A stretch of 41,863 nucleotides of DNA from Acetonema longum DSM 6540 (GCF_000219125.1 NZ_AFGF01000294.1:1-41863), one strand, 5' to 3'. Counted from the first letter of the stretch, positions 1-8,844 are shown. Notes: generated by a model not told the origin, from the sequence alone. Made by a program: numbers and translations.

Positions 1-20
1 TCAGGCGTTGCTCTTACCTT

Positions 21-46
21 GCATCTGAACCTTTTTGAACGGTCCC
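21..46 (+). repeat. Right end of dispersed palindromic repeat
   Basis: The segment is GCATCTGAACC followed by TTTTTGAACGGTCCC and is identical to the right terminus of the complete copy at 23628-23754. The similarity continues a little further (AGATTCGAGGC here, AGATGCGAGGC there). Upstream bases 1-20 do not clearly match the core of the other copies, so this is either a diverged copy cut by the window edge or a solo end. It lies just upstream of the ferredoxin gene. Confidence 0.75.
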
Positions 47-89
47 AGATTCGAGGCCACAGGTGGATTAGAGAAAGGAGGAAGGCATC

Positions 90-293
90 ATGCCTAAGGT
101 TGTTGTGTTAAGCGACCGCTGTAAAAGCTGCGGGCTGTGCGTTAAGATCTGTCCGCGTCAGGTTTTGGCTATCGGTGACAAACCCAATCCTAAAGGCTAT
201 TTTGCCGTTGCTGTTCAACAGGCCGACCAATGCATCGGCTGCGCTCTGTGCGGCACGATGTGCCCGGACGTGGCCTTAGAAATCTACAAATAG
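90..293 (+). CDS. 2-oxoacid:ferredoxin oxidoreductase, delta (ferredoxin-like) subunit
   Basis: A 67-residue protein with two 4Fe-4S motifs, CKSCGLCVKICP near residue 11 and CIGCALCGTMCP near residue 48, so it should carry two [4Fe-4S] clusters. It is the electron-transfer subunit that takes electrons from the TPP/CoA catalytic subunits and hands them to ferredoxin in the cytoplasm. The start is supported by AAAGGAGGA about 8 nt upstream of the ATG. It is the first of four closely packed genes (delta, alpha, beta, gamma), the order of Vor/Kor-type enzymes in anaerobic Firmicutes. The assignment rests on motif and context. The exact 2-oxoacid cannot be read from this subunit. Confidence 0.92.
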   Translation: MPKVVVLSDRCKSCGLCVKICPRQVLAIGDKPNPKGYFAVAVQQADQCIGCALCGTMCPDVALEIYK

Positions 294-308
294 GGGAGGG
301 GGGAGAAC

Positions 309-1382
309 ATGGAGAAAGTGTTGTTCAAGGGAAACGAGGCCATTGCCGAGGCGGCTATTTGCGCCGGATGCCGCTTGTTTTTCGGCTACCCGATTACCCC
401 TTCCACCGAAGTGGTGGAATATCTGGCCTGGCATATGCCCAAGTCCGGCGGCACGGTGCTGCAGGCTGAGGATGAGATTGCCTCCATCAATATGTGCTGC
501 GGTGCGGCCTATACCGGCGCACGGGTCATGACCGCCTCTTCCGGCCCGGGCATCAGCCTGAAACAGGAAGGTTTATCTCATGCCGCCGCTAATGAGCTGC
601 CCATGGTTATCGTCGACATCAGCCGGGCCGGACCCGGCCTGGGAGGCTTGGGACCCAGTCAGGCCGACTATTTTCAGGCCACCAAAGGCGGTGGCCACGG
701 CGACTACCGGCTCATTGTGCTGGCTCCGGCTAAAGTGCAGGAAATGTATGATTACACTATGGAAGCCTTTGATTTAGCCGATAGGCACCGCAATCCGGTT
801 ATGATCCTGGCCGAAGGCTTCCTGGGCCAGATGATGGAGCCGATTGAACTGAAAGCCAGACCCGGTACCGTCCTGCCTGTCAAGGACTGGATCGTTGACG
901 GCTGCCGCAACCGGTCCCGGCGAAGGCTCACCAGCTACGGCCTGTCCAATGAGACTACCGAAGCCGCCTGTCTGCATCTGGAGGAAAAATATAACCGGAT
1001 TCGTGCTGCCGAACAGAGATGGGAAGATTTCTACAGCGAGGATGCCGACTATATCATCGCCGCCTTCGGCACCTGCGCCCGCATCGCCAAATCCGCCGTC
1101 CTGCTGGCAAGGCAGCAGGGCATCAAGCTGGGCCTGGTGCGGCCCATTACCCTCTGGCCCTTTCCCGAAAAGGCATTTACGCGGCTGACGCAACAGCTGA
1201 AAGGGGTACTGACGGTGGAACTGAGCGCCGGTCAAATGGTGGAAGATGTCCGGCTGGCTTTGGCCTCCAGCTGTGTGCCGGTGGCATTCTACGGCCGTCA
1301 GGGCGGCATGCTGCCTACGGAGGAAGAATTGCTCCGCCAGGTCATACAAACATTTCAGCCGGCGCCGGGGAAAGGAGTGTAA
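309..1382 (+). CDS. vorB: 2-oxoacid:ferredoxin oxidoreductase alpha subunit, VorB type
   Basis: A 357-residue protein resembling the VorB (3-methyl-2-oxobutanoate) / KorA alpha subunits. The N-terminal pyrimidine-binding-type region has KGNEAIAEAAI and FFGYPITPSTE (residues about 7-37), then SSGPGISLKQEG and GGLGPSQADYFQATKGGGHG, all typical of this subunit. With the beta subunit it forms the TPP site for oxidative decarboxylation of a 2-oxoacid to acyl-CoA with ferredoxin as acceptor. The start follows a GGGGAGGGGGGA-type ribosome site and lies 15 nt after the delta gene. Length is normal. The branched-chain versus 2-oxoglutarate preference is inferred from overall resemblance and is not certain. 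Confidence 0.9.
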   Translation: MEKVLFKGNEAIAEAAICAGCRLFFGYPITPSTEVVEYLAWHMPKSGGTVLQAEDEIASINMCCGAAYTGARVMTASSGPGISLKQEGLSHAAANELPMVIVDISRAGPGLGGLGPSQADYFQATKGGGHGDYRLIVLAPAKVQEMYDYTMEAFDLADRHRNPVMILAEGFLGQMMEPIELKARPGTVLPVKDWIVDGCRNRSRRRLTSYGLSNETTEAACLHLEEKYNRIRAAEQRWEDFYSEDADYIIAAFGTCARIAKSAVLLARQQGIKLGLVRPITLWPFPEKAFTRLTQQLKGVLTVELSAGQMVEDVRLALASSCVPVAFYGRQGGMLPTEEELLRQVIQTFQPAPGKGV

Positions 1383-1384
1383 TC

Positions 1385-2137
1385 ATGGAAAAAATATTTG
1401 GCAGACCCAGAGGTTTAACCGATCTTCCTTTCACTTACTGCCCCGGCTGCACTCATGGCATCATTCACCGCCTGATCGGGGAAGTCTTGGAGGAAATGGA
1501 TATCATCAGTGATACCATCGGGGTGGCTTCGGTGGGCTGCTCCATGTTCACCCAGGAATTGTTCGCCTGCGATTTCGTCCAGTCACTCCATGGCCGGGCG
1601 GCAGCCGTGGCTACCGGTGTCAAACGCTCTCTGCCCGACCGGCTGGTGTTTACCTATCAGGGAGACGGAGACATTGCGGCGATCGGCACCTCTCATGCCA
1701 TTCATGCCGCCGCCCGGGGTGAAAAAATCACCGTGGTCATGGTCAATAACGCCATTTATGGCATGACCGGCGGCCAGATGGCCCCCACCACCCTGGAAGG
1801 CCAGAAAACCGCCACCAGCCCCTATGGCCGGGACAAGGCGCTGGCCGGGTCCCCCGTCGATTTCCCCAAAACCATTGCCACTTTGTCCGGCGCGGTGTAT
1901 GTGGCAGCCATGTCGGTGGATACCCCCGCCAACATAAAAAAGACCAAGCAGGCTCTGAAAAAAGCCTTTCAGGTGCAGCAGGCCGGCCTGGGTTTTTCCC
2001 TGGTCAGCATCCTGTCCACCTGCCCCACCGGCTGGGGCCTGTCGCCGGCAGACAGTCTTGATTGGCTGCGGGATAATATGGTGCCGGTGTATGAGATGGG
2101 TGAAATCAAAGCGACGGAGGAGGTGAAAGACCTATGA
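1385..2137 (+). CDS. 2-oxoacid:ferredoxin oxidoreductase beta subunit (TPP-binding)
   Basis: A 250-residue TPP-binding subunit. I place the start at the ATG at 1385, 2 nt after the alpha stop and behind AAAGGAGTG. The reading frame stays open much further upstream, but that part overlaps the alpha gene. Visible motifs are TYCPGCTHG near residue 20 (cluster/TPP region) and the TPP/Mg motif GDGDIAAIGTSHAIHAA followed by NNAIYGMTGGQ. Together with alpha it cleaves 2-oxoacids to acyl-CoA and CO2. Its stop overlaps the gamma ATG by four bases (ATGA), so the two are translationally coupled. Length and motifs are normal. Confidence 0.92.
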   Translation: MEKIFGRPRGLTDLPFTYCPGCTHGIIHRLIGEVLEEMDIISDTIGVASVGCSMFTQELFACDFVQSLHGRAAAVATGVKRSLPDRLVFTYQGDGDIAAIGTSHAIHAAARGEKITVVMVNNAIYGMTGGQMAPTTLEGQKTATSPYGRDKALAGSPVDFPKTIATLSGAVYVAAMSVDTPANIKKTKQALKKAFQVQQAGLGFSLVSILSTCPTGWGLSPADSLDWLRDNMVPVYEMGEIKATEEVKDL

Positions 2138-2664
2138 TGGATACGGTTTTGCTGGCAGGCTTCGGCGGCCAGGGAGTCATGTTTCTCGGCAAGGTCCTGG
2201 CTTATTCCGGCATGCTGGCCGGGCGGGAAGTCTGCTGGATTCCTTCCTACGGGCCGGAAATGCGGGGCGGTACCGCCAACTGTTCGGTCATCCTGGCCAC
2301 GGACGAGATCCATTCGCCGGTAGTGGAGATGGCCGATACCGGCATTGTGCTGAACCAGCCTTCCTATGATAAATTTCTCCCCCGGATCAAGCCAGGCGGC
2401 GCACTGGTGGTCAACAACTCCATCGTAGACCTGGGACGCGGCCGCCGGGACATTGACCTGATCTCCTTGCCGGCGGCTGAAATGGCCAATGACCTGGGGA
2501 ATCCCGCTCTGGCCAACATGGTTTCCCTGGGGGCGCTGCTGTCGAAGCTCAAGATGATTGACCTGGCCGGGGTGGAAAAAGCCCTGGCCGCCATTATGGG
2601 AGAAAAACGCCCGGACATGCTGGAAATCAATCTGAGCGCCATTCAGCAAGGCATGAAAATATAG
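2134..2664 (+). CDS. 2-oxoacid:ferredoxin oxidoreductase gamma subunit
   Basis: A 176-residue protein of the POR/KOR gamma (catalytic domain III) family. It begins with the family motif LLAGFGGQGVMFLGK and continues with YGPEMRGGTANCSV near residue 45, which helps hold CoA in characterised enzymes. It is the last gene of the four-gene operon and overlaps the beta gene by 4 bp. A hairpin follows 8 bp after the stop. Together the four genes give a complete cytoplasmic 2-oxoacid:ferredoxin oxidoreductase, probably for branched-chain 2-oxoacid oxidation or reductive carboxylation. Confidence 0.92.
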   Translation: MMDTVLLAGFGGQGVMFLGKVLAYSGMLAGREVCWIPSYGPEMRGGTANCSVILATDEIHSPVVEMADTGIVLNQPSYDKFLPRIKPGGALVVNNSIVDLGRGRRDIDLISLPAAEMANDLGNPALANMVSLGALLSKLKMIDLAGVEKALAAIMGEKRPDMLEINLSAIQQGMKI

Positions 2665-2672
2665 CGGGTGCA

Positions 2673-2709
2673 GTTCAAACCGGCGGTCCATAGGACTGCC
2701 GGTTTGAAC
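2673..2709 (+). terminator. Hairpin terminator after the 2-oxoacid oxidoreductase operon
   Basis: GTTCAAACCGGCGGTCC pairs with GGACTGCCGGTTTGAAC across a 3-nt loop with one mismatch. The next T-rich run (TATTTTT) begins about 9 nt later, so intrinsic termination is plausible but not ideal. Confidence 0.6.
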
Positions 2710-2759
2710 GCTGTGACTATTTTTCAGCAGCGGTCATTGCTTTGTGAAGAACTTTATGT

Positions 2760-2780
2760 CATACTACTAGTAATAGTATG
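2760..2780. promoter_or_regulatory. Possible operator palindrome upstream of the small secreted protein
   Basis: CATACTA and TAGTATG form 7-bp arms around a 7-nt spacer, 46 nt upstream of the next ATG. A weak -35-like TTGTGA lies about 17 nt before it. No regulator is recognised, and the site could be chance. Confidence 0.3.
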
Positions 2781-2825
2781 GCAGCCCTAAGATTTCCAAT
2801 ATTGCCTAACAATGGAGGTTGACTG

Positions 2826-3245
2826 ATGCGGATACGCGTTCTATTATTGCTGATCGTTGGGTTATGGAGCTTCCCGGCTTCCGGATGGATGGCGGAAAAA
2901 TCGGCGGATTTTCAGGCCGGTCAGAGATGGTCTTATACCTCGGAAGACCAATCCCAGTCGGTGGAATTAGTGATTCGCAGCTTTGACGTTGACGGCCAAT
3001 CGGGTTGGGTACAGGTGACCATTCAGAAGTCAGGCGCCGATCCGGTCAGCATGGTCAACCAGGAAGCGCCGATTGACCTTGACCGGGGCGCCTATCATAT
3101 CCGGTTCCTATGCAAACAGGACGGGCAGAATGACTACTATGACCTGATGATATTCAAACCCCGCAAAGGTACATTGCGCTGCGAGGTGTATCGCAACAGC
3201 CAAATGAGAATGGCTATGGGGCCTTTGACCTTGAAAGTGCAGTAG
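2826..3245 (+). CDS. Small secreted protein of unknown function
   Basis: A 139-residue protein with a clear signal peptide: MRIR followed by a hydrophobic stretch (VLLLLIVGLWSFPAS) and cleavage likely near residue 20. The mature part is polar and predicted beta-rich (FQAGQRWSYTSEDQSQSVEL, then an alternating pattern), with only two cysteines. GGAGG lies about 8 nt upstream of the ATG. It stands alone between the oxidoreductase operon and a convergent gene, with a shared terminator after it. I do not recognise the family. An exported single-domain protein is all the sequence supports. Confidence 0.75.
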   Translation: MRIRVLLLLIVGLWSFPASGWMAEKSADFQAGQRWSYTSEDQSQSVELVIRSFDVDGQSGWVQVTIQKSGADPVSMVNQEAPIDLDRGAYHIRFLCKQDGQNDYYDLMIFKPRKGTLRCEVYRNSQMRMAMGPLTLKVQ

Positions 3246-3246
3246 C

Positions 3247-3280
3247 AAATCCCCGGTCACCGCAATGTGCCCGGGGATTT
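3247..3280. terminator. Bidirectional terminator between convergent genes
   Basis: AAATCCCCGG and CCGGGGATTT form a perfect 10-bp stem with A/T tails on both sides. It sits between the stop of the small secreted protein (+) and the stop of the PHP-family gene (-). Confidence 0.85.
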
Positions 3281-3281
3281 C

Positions 3282-4055
3282 TTATGCCCTTACATATTCC
3301 ATCCGTCTTTCTCTAAACTTTACCACCTTTAGCTGGCAGTGGTCGGCGATCGCCTGAGCCGTGGCTAAGCCACGGCCGATATCAGCGGCCTTATGAGCGT
3401 CAGAGCCGATAGTGACATAGCGTCCGCCCAGTTGATAAAAGCGTTGATACACCGGCAGAAGGGCATCAACAAATTCCTGGGATTGGAGGCGGCGGGTGTT
3501 GATTTCCATGGCCTTGCCCTTGGCGGCGACTAACTTCAGCACCTGATCGATATCGTCCTGGAGTTCATGGCAGTAGATTTCCGGATCGGCGTAGCGGGCA
3601 TAACGGGCAATATAGTCGATGTGCCCCAAGCTGTCGACAAAATCATGGCAGGCCAGGCAATCCGCCATAGAGCTGAAATACTGGTGGTAGACTTCCTGTT
3701 TGCTGCGGGACAGATAAAAGCCTTCCTGATAAATGTCCATATTGTCCACTACATGGATGGAACCGATGCAGTAGTCAAAGGGGTAGCGTTCGATGATTTC
3801 CCGGTTGCCGTCCAGGCAGTCAGTGCGCATACCGATTTCAATGCCCAGCAGCAACGAGTCGCTGCGATAGGGACCGTAGCTTTGAAAATAAGCGTCTACA
3901 TCAAAAGTAAAGGCTGCCGGTTCCGGATAAGCCAGATCCATGTGCTCGGTAAGCACGATGCCCAGCCCCAACTGCCGGGATTGGCCGACAGCCTCCTCCA
4001 GGGTCATCCGCGAGTCGGTGGAAAAGCGGGTATGCATGTGTGTGTCAAATATCAT
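3282..4055 (-). CDS. PHP-domain phosphatase (HisJ/histidinol-phosphatase family)
   Basis: A 257-residue PHP metal-dependent hydrolase. The N-terminus has the signature FDTHMHTRFSTDS, followed by LTEHMD near residue 37, GIEIGM near residue 70, GSIHV near residue 95 and a C-terminal TIGSDAHKA, which together give the metal-binding His/Asp/Glu set. HisJ-type enzymes hydrolyse L-histidinol phosphate. No his gene is nearby, so the substrate is open. The start is set at 4055 because AGGAGG lies at the right distance there and the protein then begins directly with the PHP motif. A start 7 codons upstream has no such support. Confidence 0.85.
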   Translation of the reverse strand: MIFDTHMHTRFSTDSRMTLEEAVGQSRQLGLGIVLTEHMDLAYPEPAAFTFDVDAYFQSYGPYRSDSLLLGIEIGMRTDCLDGNREIIERYPFDYCIGSIHVVDNMDIYQEGFYLSRSKQEVYHQYFSSMADCLACHDFVDSLGHIDYIARYARYADPEIYCHELQDDIDQVLKLVAAKGKAMEINTRRLQSQEFVDALLPVYQRFYQLGGRYVTIGSDAHKAADIGRGLATAQAIADHCQLKVVKFRERRMEYVRA

Positions 4056-4083
4056 ACAAGCCTCCTGTGATAGCATCAGACTA

Positions 4084-5154
4084 TTAGAGTTCAGTCTCAG
4101 GTTTTGCTTTTCTGTCGTTCAGTAACCAACGTAATATGTAGGGAACGATAAACAGAATCACCAGCAGCCGGGACAGCTGATAAGCCGATACAATGGATAA
4201 ATCCGCGTGTACGGAGGTGGCTGTAATGCCCATTTCGGTCATGCCGCCGGGGGCGGTGCCCAGAAAAGCGGTGATTAAGTCAATAGGATGGGTGACGGTC
4301 AGGAAATAGCCCAGGCCAAAAGAGAAGAGCACCACGCCCACTCCGCCGGCAATAGCATAAGGGAGAAGAATTTTCCAATTGCTGAGACCGGCAATTTCGA
4401 TGGTGCTGCCCATAAATGCCCCTACGGTTAATTGAGAGATTAAAATAAGCCATTGAGGGAAAACCGGAGCGCTAACGCCGGATAGGACCAGGGCGGCCGT
4501 GAACAGCAGCGGCCCGACCAAAAAAGGCGTGGGAAAATGATAGCGGCTGGCTGTCCAGGCGCCGGCCGCCGAACCGGCTACATATAGCGGAATCAGATGA
4601 AGCGGGGTCGCCGTTGGCGCAGTCGAGGCAGACAGAGCTGCAACCGCAGCCGGCGATCCGCCGGCTACGCTGTGCACAGCGATAAACGGCACGATAAAGA
4701 CGACGCACAGGAGACGGATGGTCTGCATAAAGCTTACCACTGCAAGGTCGCTCTCTTTGATTTCTTCCGACAATAAGACCATTTGCGTCAGACCGCCGGG
4801 GATACTGCCCAGCATGCTGCTGGCCAAGCCGATTCCTGCCCGCCGGGCGGTAATGGAGGCCGTCAGCAGGCTGAATCCGATGACCAGGCCGGTGGCCAGC
4901 AGCATGAACGGCAGCTGGAGAGCGATTTGCCTGGCAGTTTCCAGTGTGAAGGAACTGCCCATCAGGCTTCCCAGGATAACCGTACCGGCGTTGCGGATGT
5001 TGACCGGCCAATAAATCGGCCGCCGGGCGATGTTTCGCCAGAGCAGCACCGCGGTTAAAGGCCCCAGCATCCAGGGAAGAGGTATGGACGAGGCATAAAA
5101 GAGACAACCGCCGGCCACAGCCAGCAGAAAGGTCTTGATCAGTAATAATGGCAT
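4084..5154 (-). CDS. AbrB-family membrane transporter/regulator protein
   Basis: A 356-residue, strongly hydrophobic protein with about 10 membrane segments and an internal duplication typical of the AbrB membrane family (named after E. coli AbrB, unrelated to the Bacillus DNA-binding AbrB). The two halves repeat related motifs: GSLMGSSF with LGSIPGGLTQM, and GAFMGSTIE with LGTAPGGMTEM. Function is poorly defined; small-molecule transport is assumed. Start: the GTG at 5166 directly abuts the AAGGAG site and cannot be used, whereas the ATG at 5154 is 11 nt from it. It lies 28 bp upstream of the PHP gene on the same strand, so the two may be cotranscribed. Confidence 0.85.
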   Translation of the reverse strand: MPLLLIKTFLLAVAGGCLFYASSIPLPWMLGPLTAVLLWRNIARRPIYWPVNIRNAGTVILGSLMGSSFTLETARQIALQLPFMLLATGLVIGFSLLTASITARRAGIGLASSMLGSIPGGLTQMVLLSEEIKESDLAVVSFMQTIRLLCVVFIVPFIAVHSVAGGSPAAVAALSASTAPTATPLHLIPLYVAGSAAGAWTASRYHFPTPFLVGPLLFTAALVLSGVSAPVFPQWLILISQLTVGAFMGSTIEIAGLSNWKILLPYAIAGGVGVVLFSFGLGYFLTVTHPIDLITAFLGTAPGGMTEMGITATSVHADLSIVSAYQLSRLLVILFIVPYILRWLLNDRKAKPETEL

Positions 5155-5279
5155 AAAGAAATGCACTCCTTGAGTTAACTTGATGATTCAGAATAGAATT
5201 TATGCATACTACTTACAGTTTACACAGATCACCCTTTGCCGGCAAGTTTTTCAGCATTAAAATCTATGATGGAAATGAA

Positions 5280-5319
5280 ATCAGGCCCGGAAAGCTGTTC
5301 GAGGCTTTCCGGGCCTGAT
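5280..5319 (-). terminator. Terminator of the ccpN-ppdK operon
   Basis: ATCAGGCCCGGAAAGC and its exact complement GCTTTCCGGGCCTGAT form a 16-bp stem with an 8-nt loop, 18 bp beyond the ppdK stop. On the minus strand it is followed by a moderately T-rich tail (TTCATTTCC). Confidence 0.85.
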
Positions 5320-5336
5320 GATTCTTTTAGCGTATA

Positions 5337-8000
5337 TTATCTGGTTCCCGTTGCTTCATTTTTAGCTACAGCCGCCTGAGCCGCCGCCAAACGGGCGATA
5401 GGCACCCGGTAGGGCGAGCAGCTTACGAAGTCCAGGCCGATCATATGGCAGAACTCCACGGAGGAAGGCTCGCCGCCGTGCTCGCCGCAGATGCCGATCA
5501 AGAGATCGGGTTTGACGCTGCGGCCGCCTTCTACGGCGATTTTCATCAGTTTGCCCACGCCTTTGCGGTCCAGGGCGATGAAGGGATTTTCCTTGAGGAT
5601 TTTTTCATTGAGGTAATGTGTGAGGAACTTGCCTTCGGCGTCATCCCGGCTGAAGCCCAGAGTAGTCTGGGTCAGGTCGTTGGTGCCGAAGCTGAAGAAG
5701 TCGGAGGCCTGGGCCAGCTCATCGGCCAAGAGAGCCGCCCGGGGCAGTTCAATCATGGTACCGGAGGTATAATGGAAATGCACCTTGGCGCTGTTCATAA
5801 TTTCCTGGGCAATTCTATCGATGCGCTCTTTAAAGAAATTCATTTCCGTCAGGTCAATTGTCAGGGGAATCTCCACCTCAGGCAAGACCTTGACCCCTTC
5901 CGCGGTCAGGCGGGCGGCAGCATTGAAGATGGCCCGGATTTGCATTTCATAGACTTCCGGGAAGGAAATCCCCAGGCGGCAGCCCCTGTGCCCCAGCATG
6001 GGGTTGAATTCATGCAGGCTGCGGACTTTTTTCAGCAGTTCTTCTTTTTGTCTCAGTTCAGCCGGATTTTTGCCGCTGACCCGCAGTTCGGTAGTTTCCA
6101 CCAGCAGTTCTTCCAGGCTGGGCAGGAATTCGTGCAGGGGCGGGTCTAACAGACGAATACAGACAGGATAGCCTTCCATGGCCTTTAAGATGCCGTAGAA
6201 ATCCCCTTCCTGTATAGGCAGCAAATGGGACAGAGCCTCCTGCCGGTCGGCTAGGGTCTCGGCCAGAATCATCTGCTGCACATAAGGCAGCCGGTCCTGG
6301 CCCATGAACATATGCTCGGTACGGGTAAGGCCAATGCCCTGGGCGCCGAATTCACGGGCTTTTTGCGCGTCCGCCGGCGTATCGGCGTTGGCCCGGACCC
6401 CCAGGCGCTTCAGTTCATCAGCCCAACCCAGGACCGCCACGAATTCCTTGGACAGGTCCGGGTCTTTAAGAGGAATGTCCCCTAAAATGACCCGTCCGGT
6501 GGAACCGTCAATGGACAGGTGGTCACCTTCCTTAAGGGTCATGCCGGCTACATCCAGGGTCTTGGTCTCATGATCGATCTTTAAGGCTTCGCAGCCGCAG
6601 ACGCAGGGTTTGCCCATACCTCTGGCCACTACCGCCGCGTGGCTGGTCATGCCTCCCCGGCTGGTCAGGATGCCCTGGGCGGCGATCATGCCATGGATGT
6701 CGTCAGGGGTGGTTTCGGTGCGCACCAGGAGTACTTTTTTGCCGGTTTTGGCCTGGTGCTCGGCACTGTCGGCGTCAAACACCACCAGGCCGGAAGCTGC
6801 ACCGGGAGAAGCCGGCAAGCCCTTGGCGATCACATTCAGCCTGGCAGCCGGATCGATCTGGCGGTGGAGCAGTTGGTCCAGCTGAGCCGGTTCCACTAAG
6901 AGGATAGCCGCCTGTTTGTCGACCAGCCCTTCCTGTACCAGATCGTAAGCCACTTTTACGGCTGCCTGGGCCGTGCGCTTGCCGTTACGGGTCTGGAGCA
7001 TATACAGCTTGTTCTTTTCAACTGTAAACTCGATGTCCTGCATGTTCTTATAGTGCTTTTCCAGACGCAGGGCAATGTCGGCAAACTGCCGGTAGACCTC
7101 GGGCATCTCCTGCGCCAGTTCGGCGATGGGGCGGGGGGTGCGGATGCCGGCTACCACGTCTTCGCCCTGGGCATTGGTCAAAAACTCTCCATACAAGGCT
7201 TTCTCGCCGGTGGACGGGTTGCGGGTGAAGGCCACGCCGGTGCCTGAATCATTGCCCATATTGCCAAAGACCATAGACTGGACATTGACGGCTGTGCCCA
7301 GATCATGGTCAATCTTATTCAGGTTGCGGTAAATGATCGCCCGGTCATTGTTCCAGGAGCGGAACACGGCTTCGATAGCCATAGTCAGCTGCTCCATAGG
7401 ATCTTCCGGGAAATCCCGGCGAGTCTTTTCTTTGACCAGGGCCTTGTATTTTTCAATAATGGCAGTCAGAGAAGCCGGGTTCAGTTCCTGGTCAAACCGG
7501 ATCCCCTGTTTTGTTTTTTGCCGCTCCAGGATATCCTCGAACTCGTGCTTGGGGATCTCCAGCACTACGTCGCTGAACATTTGGATGAAGCGGCGGTAAG
7601 CGTCCAGGGAAAATCGCTCGTTATTGGTATTGCTGATCAAAGCCTTGACGGTCTGGTCATTCAGACCCAGATTCAGGATGGTGTCCATCATGCCGGGCAT
7701 GGAGAACATGGCTCCGGAACGGACCGACACTAACAGCGGGTTGCGGTCACAGCCGAATTTCTTGCCGGCGGCCTTCTCCACGGCTGCCAGGTTCCTTTGC
7801 GCTTCGTCCATTAACCCTGCCGGCAGTTTTTTGCCCGAGCGGTAATACTCCTTACAGGCCTCGGTGGTAATGGTCATTCCCGGGGGCACAGGCAGGCCGA
7901 TGTTGGTCATTTCGGCCAGATTGGCGCCTTTGCCTCCCAGGAGAGCCTTCATGTCGGCCCGGCCTTCCTGAAATAAGTAAACAAATTTTTTCATGCTCAT
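5337..8000 (-). CDS. ppdK: Pyruvate, phosphate dikinase
   Basis: An 887-residue PPDK of standard length. It interconverts pyruvate + ATP + Pi with PEP + AMP + PPi in the cytoplasm. The N-terminal ATP-grasp part starts KKFVYLFQEGRADMKALLGG. The phosphohistidine domain carries GGMTSHAAVVARGMGKPCVCG (split here as GGMTSHAAVV and ARGMGKPCVCG) with the catalytic His near residue 452, preceded by the Thr that regulators phosphorylate. The C-terminal PEP/pyruvate barrel has GTNDLTQTTLG and a CGEHGG motif. The start ATG overlaps the regulator stop by 4 bp (ATGA), with AAGGAG 10 nt upstream. It is the third gene of ccpN - regulator - ppdK. In this kind of anaerobe it may run either way, in glycolysis or gluconeogenesis. 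Confidence 0.98.
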   Translation of the reverse strand: MSMKKFVYLFQEGRADMKALLGGKGANLAEMTNIGLPVPPGMTITTEACKEYYRSGKKLPAGLMDEAQRNLAAVEKAAGKKFGCDRNPLLVSVRSGAMFSMPGMMDTILNLGLNDQTVKALISNTNNERFSLDAYRRFIQMFSDVVLEIPKHEFEDILERQKTKQGIRFDQELNPASLTAIIEKYKALVKEKTRRDFPEDPMEQLTMAIEAVFRSWNNDRAIIYRNLNKIDHDLGTAVNVQSMVFGNMGNDSGTGVAFTRNPSTGEKALYGEFLTNAQGEDVVAGIRTPRPIAELAQEMPEVYRQFADIALRLEKHYKNMQDIEFTVEKNKLYMLQTRNGKRTAQAAVKVAYDLVQEGLVDKQAAILLVEPAQLDQLLHRQIDPAARLNVIAKGLPASPGAASGLVVFDADSAEHQAKTGKKVLLVRTETTPDDIHGMIAAQGILTSRGGMTSHAAVVARGMGKPCVCGCEALKIDHETKTLDVAGMTLKEGDHLSIDGSTGRVILGDIPLKDPDLSKEFVAVLGWADELKRLGVRANADTPADAQKAREFGAQGIGLTRTEHMFMGQDRLPYVQQMILAETLADRQEALSHLLPIQEGDFYGILKAMEGYPVCIRLLDPPLHEFLPSLEELLVETTELRVSGKNPAELRQKEELLKKVRSLHEFNPMLGHRGCRLGISFPEVYEMQIRAIFNAAARLTAEGVKVLPEVEIPLTIDLTEMNFFKERIDRIAQEIMNSAKVHFHYTSGTMIELPRAALLADELAQASDFFSFGTNDLTQTTLGFSRDDAEGKFLTHYLNEKILKENPFIALDRKGVGKLMKIAVEGGRSVKPDLLIGICGEHGGEPSSVEFCHMIGLDFVSCSPYRVPIARLAAAQAAVAKNEATGTR

Positions 8001-8827
8001 ATCCTGTTGGCTCCTTTACGAAAAATTTCTTCAATCCTGGCCGCTGTCTCTTCAATGGCCCGGTTGGTTACCTCGATGATCGGGCAGCCCAGTTTGCGCA
8101 TAATTCGGGTGGAGTAATCAAGCTCTTCCAGGATCCGTTCCGGGTTGGCATAATCGCTGCCGGTGGGCAGTCCCATGGTTTTCAGGCGTTCCTGACGGAT
8201 TTCCAACAGAAGGGAAGGCTGGATGGTCAGGCCAAATATCTTAGAAGAAGGCAGTTTGAATAAATCTTCCGGCGGTGAAACTTCCGGCACCAGCGGAATG
8301 TTGGCGGTTTTAAAGCCCCGGGTGGCCAGATACATGGACAGAGGCGTTTTGGAGGTACGGGAAACGCCGATGATGATGATATCCGCCTTTACCAGGCCGT
8401 TGGTCTGTTTGCCGTCATCGTATTTTACGGCGAAATCAATGGCCTCCAGCCGGCTGAAATAAGCCTCATCCAGTTTGCGCATCAGGCCCGGCTCGGCTTT
8501 GGGGACGGTATGAGTGATACGCTTTAAGACATCCAGCACCGGCCCCATCACGTCCACGCAGGGGACCCCCAGTTCATCCGCCTTATGGATGAGAGACTGG
8601 CAGAGATCTGGCCGGACCAGGGTGTAAACAATAGCGGCTTTGGCTTCGGCCGCCTCCAGGACAGCGTCTTCCACCTCGACAGAAGAACGCAGATAAGGTA
8701 CGCGGCGAATATCCACCTTGCCAGAGTCAAACTGACTGGCCGCCGCCTTGACCACAACCTCTCCGGTCTCTCCCACCGAGTCGGAGAGTATATAGATGAC
8801 GGGAATGTTTTGCAGCGTGATATTGAT
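7997..8827 (-). CDS. yqfL: PPDK regulatory kinase/pyrophosphorylase (DUF299 family)
   Basis: About 276 residues if translated from the ATC at 8827. The family (PDRP1/PpsR/YqfL) uses ADP to phosphorylate the regulatory Thr of PPDK and Pi to remove it. Visible features are the N-terminal VIYILSDSVGETGE, RRVPYL, and the P-loop GVSRTSKTPLS in the second half. The first ATG/GTG/TTG-type start is a GTG at 8776 that falls inside the conserved SDSVGET motif and would cut off the N-terminus. Upstream in frame I find only non-standard codons. AAAGGAGG (8843-8836) is 8 nt from the ATC at 8827, giving the usual family length. It is followed directly by its target gene, ppdK. Confidence 0.9.
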   Translation of the reverse strand: MNITLQNIPVIYILSDSVGETGEVVVKAAASQFDSGKVDIRRVPYLRSSVEVEDAVLEAAEAKAAIVYTLVRPDLCQSLIHKADELGVPCVDVMGPVLDVLKRITHTVPKAEPGLMRKLDEAYFSRLEAIDFAVKYDDGKQTNGLVKADIIIIGVSRTSKTPLSMYLATRGFKTANIPLVPEVSPPEDLFKLPSSKIFGLTIQPSLLLEIRQERLKTMGLPTGSDYANPERILEELDYSTRIMRKLGCPIIEVTNRAIEETAARIEEIFRKGANRI

Positions 8828-8844
8828 AAGAGGCGCCTCCTTTG

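Noticed and set aside
1019-1384. Extended N-terminus of the beta subunit reading back into the alpha gene
   Set aside because: The residues upstream of the ATG at 1385 do not resemble the family, and they overlap conserved alpha-subunit coding sequence in another frame.
2712-2825. Riboswitch upstream of the small secreted protein
   Set aside because: Only one short dyad was found, with no conserved aptamer sequence recognised.
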